This document shows positions 19,720 through 27,731 of a DNA stretch of 27,731 bases, in pieces. The position numbers were made by a program, and so were the translations under genes. Position 1 is the first letter of the stretch. Every line of letters starts with the position of its first letter. The notes beneath the pieces were generated by a model. It saw nothing but the letters and a program-made list of their open reading frames with translations. It was not told the origin of the DNA and ran no database searches. The DNA is from Mucidula mucida (taxonomy: Eukaryota; Basidiomycota; Agaricomycetes; Agaricales; Physalacriaceae). The stretch covers positions 1-27,731 of the forward strand of contig JADNYV010000449.1 in assembly GCA_015501055.1 (NCBI GenBank), in the 5' to 3' direction.

Positions 19720-21262
19720 TTGGCCTGCCCGCAGTGTGGCTATGTTCGCGAGTCCGCGTTTTCTCCTTCTGGGGTTACTAGCAGCCGCGTAGAGGCACTC
19801 CTCCTTTCAAACGAAGCGCCCATTGCACAGGAGCGAGACGAACTTCACTCACGGCTCGCCTCCGGTACAGCGTATATATCCTTTCTCGAGAAGCGAATCG
19901 AGCGCACTCGGGCTACACTCGATATCCTGCAGGCACATCTTGCTCGTGTCCAGGAATGCACTCGGAAAACGAAAATCATCTTGCATCCTATTCGTACCCT
20001 TCCATCCGACGTCCTTCGCGAGATTTTTCTCGCGTCTATTGAAGGTGATGTTCCACCAGCGCGGTCTTCGGTGGAGTCGTCCAGCATGAAAAGCATGCAA
20101 TGGGTCGTGTCCCATGTCTCTTCTTTTTGGCGCGAGACCGCGTTGTCTACTTCTCGTCTTTGGTCGAGACTTTTGACTTCCAGGACATTCATGGCTGCAC
20201 AATCGGTACGGAGCGCCCTCCTCATCGGTATCCACATCAACCGTTCGCAATCTTTTGGCCTGGATGTTATCATAGCCAACCGGACGTCATGCAACTTTTC
20301 CTGTCCCACAGTCATGCCAATTCTTCTTCTCAGCGTACCCCGCTCTTTCACTTTCAATTCCACGAAATCTCTGTCTTCCGTGATACACATCACTATTTCG
20401 AGCGACTGAAGCATCTATCTGACTTTGACTGCCTCAAACCAGATCGTAGCCACACTCTTTGGACACAATCGTGGCTTAGAGTCCATAACGATGCACTACA
20501 TGCATGGCTTGTATGAACTGTTACGCGTGGAACGTTTCGGAGGAGTACGAAAATTCGTCGGTTGTGGTGCCGACTTACGCACTGTTATTCGACTTTTCAA
20601 GGCCCTCCCTCATCTGCGGCGAGTGGTATTGACCGACTTGGACTTGGGAACCGACCGTCATATGCGGCAATATCCCTTGATTTTGCGAGATATCCGAGAT
20701 CTCTATCTTCAAGAGAACCGCGTATATGGCTATGGAGTCATATCAGCTATACTCTCGTCTATCAGATTGCCGAATGTTGAAACGCTCAAGCTAGACTACT
20801 TCAACTTGGAAGACCAACTTTCGCACTCACAATTGTCGGAAATTACAAGTGGAAAACTTCAGCATCTACATATCATCGTGCACGTCGGCGGGAGACAGTC
20901 GATATTGAACCCGCTCATAGCACTCTTGCACAGCTCACTGCAGATCTCAACGCTTATCCTCGGATTCAACCACGAATCAGATCTGGGACCGGTATTCTCT
21001 GCACTCATAAGTAGTGCCCGATGAGCGAGCTGGGCACGAAGTTGGTCTTCCTATGTTGGAATGTTTGGAGGTTGAGGCGGAATGGGGAGTACAGCCAGGT
21101 GCTGGTTTTATTTCGATGATTCGGTCGCGACGTGCAGGACAGACAGGTGTCGCGCTGCTTGGGACCTGCATTGTGAAGCATATTGCTCCCGATGGGCTCG
21201 ATGAAGAATCATTCCATGCTTTCAACGATTTCTGTGAAGCCGGAATGGTCGGAGGGATATAA
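19720..21262 (+). pseudogene. F-box protein relic
   Basis: Agaricomycete-type F-box protein, a presumed SCF substrate adaptor. It begins near a CPQCG motif, then a coiled coil (about 19830-19980, ERDELHSRL...LEKRIERTRATLDIL) and an F-box-like segment (IRTLPSDVLREIFLASI at about 19990, with VVSHVSSFWRETA following). Leucine-rich C-terminal sequence continues to 21262. No in-frame ATG precedes the coiled coil (the frame starts at a TTG). The frame is broken at least once near 20275-20460: a stop at 20407, while plausible coding sequence shifts to another frame and back. It breaks again near 21010, where the continuation VVPDERAGHEVGLPMLECLEVE is in a third frame. No introns fit these breaks. 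Disabled gene, or assembly errors in a live one. Confidence 0.65.
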
Positions 21263-21490
21263 ATATAGTGTTGACCTATTTGGAGCTAACAGTCCAGCTT
21301 TTCTACAACCATTCGCTCTCTTGCTCGCATAATTATGCTGACATTCAAGACTGACTCAACTCCAGCAAAACTCCGTGTCTCAGCCGAGATCAGGGTGATC
21401 ATTTACGCGACGCGTTATTTGTTTGCCAACAGCCTCGGCCATATTAAATCGTTCCACCTGCCATTCGTTTTAAGTTTTTCACATCCCACC

Positions 21491-23379
21491 ATGGTTGCGA
21501 ACGACAGTCCTGGGATGCGGCAGCGAACAAATGGCAAGGCCAACGGGGCCACCGTCGCTGTGACCGACGTGGGCAGAAAAATTGATCAGAAATTGGATCA
21601 GCATTCAGAGTAAGTCATGTTGATGTCGACTTTGTTCACAAAATTGGAAGGAGCTTCTCTAGGTACGAATTTGGTGGTCCATGGGGCGTCTTGGCCATTA
21701 TGACTGGCTTTCCCTTGCTCATGTACTATCTGTGGGTCTGTCTGTGGTTTTACGATGGTCAATTAGTGCACCCAACCTCAATGGACGATATAAAACCGTT
21801 CCTGTTGCGCATTTGGAACCACATTCGCGAAGTGAGTGACTCGGTGATGGGTGCTGCCGCTACCTAACACCATATAGGATGCCAGTCCCAATCTTTACGC
21901 GTGGAAGGTGTACTCGGGCAACATTTTCTTCCAGCTATTTCTTGCTGCGGTTATTCCAGGATTCCAACAAGAGGGTCTCCCCGTGCCCTCCCTGGGTTAC
22001 AAAACTTTGATGTACAACTGCAACGCGCTCCCGTCGCTCTACGCCACCATGATCACTGCTGCCGGTTTGCACTACACGGGTGTTTTCCGTCTGACCGAGA
22101 TCATCGATAACTACGGTCATCTCATGAGTGTCGCCATGATCTGGGGCTTTGCTGTCTCATTTGGCATGTACTTTATTGCGGTCGCCACTGGAACGCAGTT
22201 ACGCATGTCCGGCAACTTCCTCTACGATGTCTTCATGGGCGCCTCCTTGAACCCTCGCATAGGGAGTATCGATCTCAAAATGTGGGCCGAAGTGCGCATT
22301 CCCTGGGTTATCGTGTTCTTCTTGGCAGTCTCCGGCGGTTGCAAGCAGTACGAAGAGCTCGGATATGTGACGCCTGTTGGTCAAGCTTTGCAGTTTCATT
22401 TCAGCCCGTCTCTAATGTGACTGTTTCCCAGAACATGGCTTTCATGATCCTTGCTACCTGGTTGTATCTGAATGCCTGGTAAGCTTCATCCCTCGGCTTG
22501 TTCGGTGTCTCATCAAACATCGCAATAGTGGCAAAGGAGAGGAATGTATCCCACAGACCTGGGATATGTATCACGAAAAATGGGGTTTCATGGTCATCTT
22601 CTGGAACTTCGCCGGTGTCCCATTCGTAAGGCGTTGTCTATCCTTCAGAAAGTTCATCCATCAACGCTTGTTTCTAGTCGTACGTTTACTCGGTTGTCTA
22701 TATGGCATCACACGATCCTTCGAAATATCAATTCTCGACGCCGACATATGTTATCCTGTATAGCACTCTCTTGGCTGCTTATTTCATGCAAGTATTTGTC
22801 TTCAACACCGTGTTGTTTAACTTATCACCAACAGTTGGGATACTGCCATGGCGCAGAAGAGTCACTTCAAGATGCAGCTCCAAGGAATTACTGAATTCCG
22901 CAAGGCCTTCCCCCAGTTGCCTTGGAACACCGTAAAGAACCCAACATTTGTTCAGACCGCCCACGGGTATGTGCAGTTATCTTTGACTGGTCGAGTCCTT
23001 TGATGATTTACTCTGTTAGCAACCGCCTGTTGACGAGCGGATGGTGGGCCTACTCGCGTAAACCTGTACGCGATCCCTTTACTTCGTCTGCGATGTGACG
23101 GATTTTGATTGTTTCCCTATAGAACTACGTCGCCGACTGGACTATGAGCTTCACATGGGGAGCTGTCATTGGCTTCGCAACTCCCATTCCGTACTTCTAT
23201 TCGGTCTTCTTCATAACTGTCTTGATTCATCGATGTGGACGAGACTTCGAGAGGTACGTCATTTCTTCCTTCGATATTCATGACCTCACCATGTTTTTAG
23301 ATGCTCAGTCAAGTACGGAAAAGACTGGGAGCGTTACTGCTCAATAGTCAAGTACAAGTTCATTCCCGGCATCTTTTAG
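21491..23379 (+). CDS. ERG4: C-24(28) sterol reductase (ergosterol biosynthesis, last step)
   Basis: Reduces the C24(28) double bond of ergosta-tetraenol to ergosterol with NADPH in the ER membrane; member of the ERG4/ERG24 family. Ten exons (21491-21609, 21663-21831, 21878-22375, 22432-22478, 22529-22625, 22678-22787, 22835-22966, 23020-23065, 23123-23253, 23301-23379) join in frame to 475 residues, the usual size. Family marks: [13 protein letters not shown] and LWFYDGQL near the start, [27 protein letters not shown], and the C-terminal [54 protein letters not shown] and KFIPGIF. Several hydrophobic membrane segments are evident. Intron 6 (22788-22834) begins GCAAGT, a GC-AG intron; only this join gives the family sequence [20 protein letters not shown] at 21258 may belong to its promoter. 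Confidence 0.94.
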
Positions 23380-24393
23380 ATATATACCAACTTAATCGCA
23401 TACCTTTACGGGGAGACGCTTTGAGAAACGCTTTTACCGACGTCTATCAGTGCTACTTGCAGCAAAAAACCTTAAAAAAGGTTTCATACCGCCAGGTAGC
23501 CAATGATTCACATTACCGTCTACGCGTTATGTCACTGTTGGGTGTACTCCAAAGACGCTGTCAAAACATGCTTCTCTCAACGAAGACGTTTTTTTTCGAC
23601 ATGAGCATGGGTATCGCTGAATATTACTGGTTCAGAACAGGAACCGTTCACGTTGTTCGCATGTCAAGTGATTATCTGATAATTCTTCGACCGATTGTCA
23701 CTGAATGTTATTGCTTTACTGTACTTGCATTCAGAATCCTGTGTCACTGTACCCCTCCAAGATGCCAGGTTTAGCGTGAGATTCGACGTGATAGATAGAA
23801 CTGAAAAGTCTATTCTGGCGGTCTACAAAAATCTGCTCTATTTCAGACGGCTCCGAATTTGGAAAAGAAAGAGGACCTTCGGGACCTGGCGGACCTGGTC
23901 CTGGTGACGGCGTGACGGCATTTTGATTTTTCTGATTCTCAAGGTCAACTGCTCGATCACACGATCTACTAGTTCTGCGTCTTCTCACCGTGCTGCGAGC
24001 CCTATGCGAGGCCGTTGAAGTGTTATCATCTCATTTACTGGTCGTCAAGGCAGAAGATGGGCTGCGCGACAGATGCGTCCTATTGTAGTTTTAGGTGGGG
24101 GACTACTGCTGTTGTTGCAAGGTACGGGTGGGAACTGTCCTGGAAGCAACCCATCGAATCTTCTGAGAATTAGCATCTCAATGCGTACAGAGCGGGGCCG
24201 TGGGTAGGATATACCTCGGTTGTTAGACCTGGTTAAAAGAGGGCCTTGCTTGATCAGGGCTAGATTTGAGCGCAGGATACATGACGACCCCGGCAGCCGA
24301 GCCTCTTTACAAACTTTCACCACTCTGCTTCCTGTAGTTTTCTTGTTTCTCTTCTTCTTCGCAGAGGCTGGCCTCAATCCCCAGTAGCCGACC
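23380..24393. other. Intergenic region without a supported gene
   Basis: About 1 kb between ERG4 and the DUF6533 gene. It contains an inverted repeat AAACCTT-AAAA-AAGGTTT at 23467-23484, possibly a 3' hairpin. Open frames in this stretch (for example the minus-strand one at 24045-24470) show no family features. Confidence 0.5.
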
Positions 24394-25761
24394 ATGACTC
24401 TGTGGAACGATGCCACCAAGTACTTGCGGATTGTATGTCTTCGCGCGTCTCGTTCGAAGTTTTGACTCATGATAACCAGGTCGCGCTTTCGTTCTTTGTA
24501 TACGACTGGCTCTGCACTCTACCTGCGGAAATAAGACTATGTGCGTCTACTACTCTCGGAGAAATATGTCATTAGTTGACATGTTCAACAGACAAGAAAC
24601 AGTCGGGGTTCTTCCGAATGAGTGCGGCGTGTATCCTCCTCATCCTAACTCGGGTACGTACAGTCCAAGAACACTTCAGCGTAGCTAACTCTCTCTAGTA
24701 TTTGGGACTCATTGCGTTGTGTCTCAATATCGCGGCGTTCTTCTCCCATGAGTTCACGGACGAAGCGTGCGCCGTGTTCTACCGATTTATGCCCATAACG
24801 CAGTGCTTTGCGTCATGGGCCAGTCATGCGGTTTTCGTCGTCCGGACTTCAGCGATATGCAATAAAGATTTCCGGACGACGATGGGTCTTACTGGATTCG
24901 CGATCATCGTTTCTGGCTTGGAGATGTTCGCGCAGTTGTATTCATTCCGCCGATACAAGGCAGGATCATCGGGGAACTGCCTTATCCAATACAGCGACGA
25001 TGTCAATGTCAGCTGGCTTTATTATCTGGTAAAGACTTTGTGTTCTCGTTCTAGGCGCGTACTGAACCCGGCTTAGGTCTCATCGCTGTTTGACCTGGTC
25101 GTAGTATTTCTGACCTACCGAGGTCTCTCCCTCAACTACGATGCCCGGAAGAGTAACAAATCAGGCTTCAGCAGCGTGCTTTGGAACTCCTCTCTCCTCT
25201 ACTTCGCTACTACCACCGTCTTCAATTTGCTGAACCTCTCCTACTATGCGGTGTACCAGAACAGTAACGCGACTGTGCTATGTGCCATGGGAATTGCACT
25301 CACGAGTATGATGAGTTCCCGAGTCAGTACGTACCCCCACTTCGTTTTTCTGTCACATGAGCTGGTCAGCTAAACGCCAGTGCAGTTCTCAACCTCCACG
25401 ACTATGTGAATCGCCCGATGAGCCTGACAATGACTGGCCTAAAATCGTCCCATGCTTCTAGGCCACCTAGTCTGTGCCACTCACAGTCGCAGTCTGTGAA
25501 CTCTAGTGCTGGTCCTGTGTCACCAATAAGTCACGCGGTAATATTGGCCTCTTTCCTTACGTGGCGCATGGTGCTGACACTGGGCTTCCTTCCTAGCATA
25601 AATCGTCTTTCCCCGCCATAGCCGAAGAGAGCGTCGGCAAAATCGATCGTGAACTTCCAGAGTTACCACAGGATGCCGCCCTCCGTGCAGCACCTTGGGA
25701 ATCCCACTGGATCCGCCAACCCCCAGCAGCAAGGGCCAATCTGATTATGTTTGAACTTTGA
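24394..25761 (+). CDS. DUF6533-domain multi-pass membrane protein
   Basis: A member of a large, uncharacterised basidiomycete family of roughly seven-helix membrane proteins. Seven exons (24394-24432, 24480-24540, 24592-24653, 24699-25028, 25077-25326, 25386-25537, 25597-25761) join in frame to 352 residues. The DUF6533 signature is at the N-terminus: VALSFFVYDWLCTLPAEI (residues 14-31). Hydrophobic helices follow in YLGLIALCLNIAAFF, ITQCFASWASHAVFVV, GLTGFAIIVSGLEMFA, SSLFDLVVVFLTY and the exon 5 segments around TTTVFNLLNLSYYAVY. A hydrophilic Ser-rich C-terminal tail (after LNLHDYVNRPMS) carries SP sites and probably faces the cytosol. The last intron is inferred; reading through it would end the protein at 25621 with an odd hydrophobic tail. 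Function unknown; copy number of this family is typically high in mushrooms. Confidence 0.85.
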
Positions 25762-27194
25762 TCGGTTCCTTCGAGCGTCAGACACACACACACACCTTTG
25801 GACATTTCTCTCCGTCTGACCGCAGTATTGCATTTAACTATGTTAAATACCTGTCTCTATGTCAGAGCGTGTTCATGACATCCCTATATCTATTCGTGGA
25901 TCTGTGTCTGGCATAGAGTTTCCGCTTCCGTTCCTTTTTTAGAGCTTCGAGTACTCCGTGAGCATTTAGAAGTGTCTGTTGTACCGATTAATTTTGCAAG
26001 TTGAAGTTGTTGGTTTACTATATGTTGTTGGAGCAAGTTGGCGCAGCGTCGACTAGGAACTGCCAGATTTATTCCGACTGACACAGAAGCTTTTGTTCTG
26101 ACAGTCGCGCAGCGCTTCGCGCACGCTCTCCGAACATCGCACGACTCCAAGCCTGACGTCGAGGATACCATCTGCTTTATCTGAACAGGGCTCGTTGAGG
26201 ACATTGCCATTGGCTGAACAGTATCGGTACCGAAGGGCAACGAACATATATCGATACTCTGACCGTCTTTTATATTGACCTTCTCTCGAACATCATGACG
26301 AACAGAAAGAACCACACCGTGTCCGTTAGGCGTATCGCTGGGAGAAAAAACACGACCATCCCTCATGGTCAGTGAAGGGTGCCTAGATCCACTGTCCCTG
26401 CTGCTCGTGACCCGGCCATTTTCCGACATGCCTTGTCCAGCTGAGCGCGCACGATGAATTGTTTCCTAGCGGGCCGGAAGATGGAGGTCGACCCCCACGA
26501 TCTCTTGAAGAAAGCATTTCACAGCAGCTCGTAATCGGATGCCGCCACAAAGAGGCGCTTCTGAGAGTGATAGATGAAAGTAATGTCCTGACCAACGTGT
26601 CGAGATTTTAATAAACAAGATACAGATCGGCAGGCATGTCAGCTATGCGAGTGCTAAGCGTTCCTGATATACTATCTTTCATCAGGTTTCGCTTGATGCA
26701 GAGTACTTTGCTCGGATAGACGGAATAGAGTGTCGAACAAGACACCAGGCAACTGCGAACTGACTCTCCGCGCATCAGAGTGATCCCAAAGAAGAGGCAT
26801 CGTATACCAGAACAGTAGAGCACCCGAGGAAGTTTTTGCCCATTTCTCCGCAAGGTTTGCTGACGCTTAAAGAGTCCATGCGCGATAATCCTCATTCTGA
26901 GCATAGAATTGAAGTTCTCGTGGCCGCTAGAAAATCATAATAAGCATATCCTAGCGAAACATGCATGATAGCTCACCTATGCAAGTCGGGAATAAACCAC
27001 CGCATCACGTGTAAATCAACGAACAACATACAATTTTCAGCATACAAAAACTTGAACGAACGTAACGATGCAACCATACTGAACGTCCAAATGCAAAATG
27101 GTAATACCACAGGCTGATTAGGTACGATGAGGGTATGCATAAATAAATACATGCCATATGCACTATTACAAGTGGATAAGTAAAAACGACAGCA
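25762..27194. other. Long gene-poor region
   Basis: No convincing gene on either strand. Minus-strand frames at 25890-26429 and 26608-26904 are open, but neither shows recognisable motifs or a coherent set of splice sites. The minus frame at about 26740-26860 reads like an eroded coding stretch (WYTMPLLWDHSDARR), possibly a gene relic. AT-rich sequence follows from 26930 to 27190. Confidence 0.4.
25782..25795. repeat. Short (AC)n microsatellite
   Basis: Seven AC units directly after the DUF6533 gene stop codon; a simple sequence repeat in the presumed 3' UTR. Confidence 0.7.
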
Positions 27195-27731
27195 TCATTG
27201 CCACAGGCCAAGATATGACCCAGCAGAAGTCACCATGCGCCCCATAATCGTCGAGCCTTCACCCGTCAAAGACCCCGAAGATACTCTTCGGTGATGTGAG
27301 TGCTTTGACGACGGCGATTCCCCGGATGGGCGTCCAGTAATGGGACGAGATTCAACGACCGGCGCCGCAGCTTTAGCTGACGTCGACGATCGCGAAGTCA
27401 ACATGCGTTCCGGTGAATTGGCGGGTGTCGGCGTTAACGAAGGCTCTCTAGGCTCCTCAGTAATCGCGAAAGCATCCACACTTTGCGTCGGCGTTTCACC
27501 CTCGGTCAGCGAAGAGCCCGCATCAGGACTCACGCTGCTCCCACTGTCACTGTGCGCTCCTTCCCTCGTCTCCGTTTTCTCTCCTTATGAGAATCCTTGT
27601 CGGCACGTCCATTTGCGTAAACCCCTCCAGCAACAGCACCAATGCAGCCGCCATCAGGTGACAAGCTTCCCATGGGAGAGGTCGAGGAACCACCCATACT
27701 CCGTGATCGTTCACGATCCGAAGTCCACGCC
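27195..27731 (-). CDS. 3' end of an unidentified Ser/Pro-rich protein gene (5' part outside window)
   Basis: A minus-strand frame stops at 27195 and reads back through SAGSYLGLWQ, HHRRVSSGSLTGEG, LTPTPANSPERM and TEGETPTQSV, low-complexity Ser/Thr/Pro-rich sequence with many possible phosphorylation sites. The frame is closed by a stop near 27586. A second frame further upstream (SRSMGGSSTSPMGSLSPDGG) connects in phase if an intron of about 57 nt (GTGCTG...CATAAG, about 27587-27643) is removed; this join is tentative. No domain is visible, only the C-terminal tail of the protein. Identity unknown. Confidence 0.5.

Noticed and set aside
19845..20414. 189-codon minus-strand open frame
   Set aside because: Antisense to the F-box relic, which shows the recognisable coiled coil and F-box-like sequence on the plus strand.
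21485..21494. Possible sterol regulatory element just before the ERG4 ATG (TCCCACC context)
   Set aside because: Only a loose match to SREBP sites and it overlaps the start codon; not better than chance.
24045..24470. 141-codon minus-strand open frame
   Set aside because: It overlaps the first exon of the DUF6533 gene on the opposite strand, and the peptide shows no domain or periodicity.
25890..26429. 179-codon minus-strand open frame
   Set aside because: No family motif, no convincing neighbours in phase and low-complexity composition; not enough to call a gene.
1..27731. CRISPR arrays, bacterial insertion sequences, rRNA genes, intact retroelements
   Set aside because: None seen; the window has eukaryotic spliced genes, and no long terminal repeats or reverse transcriptase/integrase motifs were found.

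Overview
This window looks like nuclear DNA of an agaricomycete (mushroom-forming basidiomycete). The genes are split by many short introns, mostly about 45-60 nt. The gene families point the same way: a DUF6533 membrane protein, an agaricomycete-type F-box/coiled-coil protein, a questin-oxidase-like protein and an ERG4 sterol reductase. Reading frames were joined by hand at GT-AG boundaries, and every multi-exon model marked as confident keeps frame across all its junctions.

Left part (1-9801): the 3' part of a UbiA-type prenyltransferase (+); a nine-exon minus-strand gene for a protein with three CCHC finger-like repeats (1241-2954); a possible small minus-strand gene (about 3393-3775); an intron-containing tRNA-Arg(CCU) (3901-3989, minus); a five-exon questin-oxidase-like (DUF4243) gene (4750-6380, +); and a 1006-residue acidic, proline/serine-rich, probably nuclear protein on the minus strand (6634-9801).

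Middle (about 10172-18110): an old head-to-tail tandem duplication of a roughly 4 kb unit, A about 10172-13900 and B about 13905-18110. Each unit carries a minus-strand two-finger C2H2 gene divergent from a plus-strand gene for a small secreted protein-kinase-like protein. In B both genes are intact. In A the kinase-like gene is a wreck and the 5' end of the finger gene is broken. The finger-coding core of A and B has a 169-nt perfectly identical stretch inside strongly diverged flanks, which suggests gene conversion. The secreted kinase-like protein is the most interesting item in the window: signal peptide, Lys/Asp-rich linker, then a very compact kinase fold with Gly loop, Lys, an H-D-D...N catalytic loop and DWG, but almost no C-lobe.

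Right part: a six-exon aldo-keto reductase (18141-19423, +); a disabled F-box relic (about 19720-21262, +); a ten-exon ERG4 C-24(28) sterol reductase (21491-23379, +) with one GC-AG intron; a seven-exon DUF6533 multi-pass membrane protein (24394-25761, +); a long gene-poor stretch; and the 3' end of an unidentified Ser/Pro-rich gene (27195-27731, minus).

There is no obvious operon-like or pathway clustering. The UbiA, questin-oxidase-like and aldo-keto reductase families do occur in fungal secondary metabolism, but no backbone synthase is visible here. ERG4 is a housekeeping ergosterol gene.
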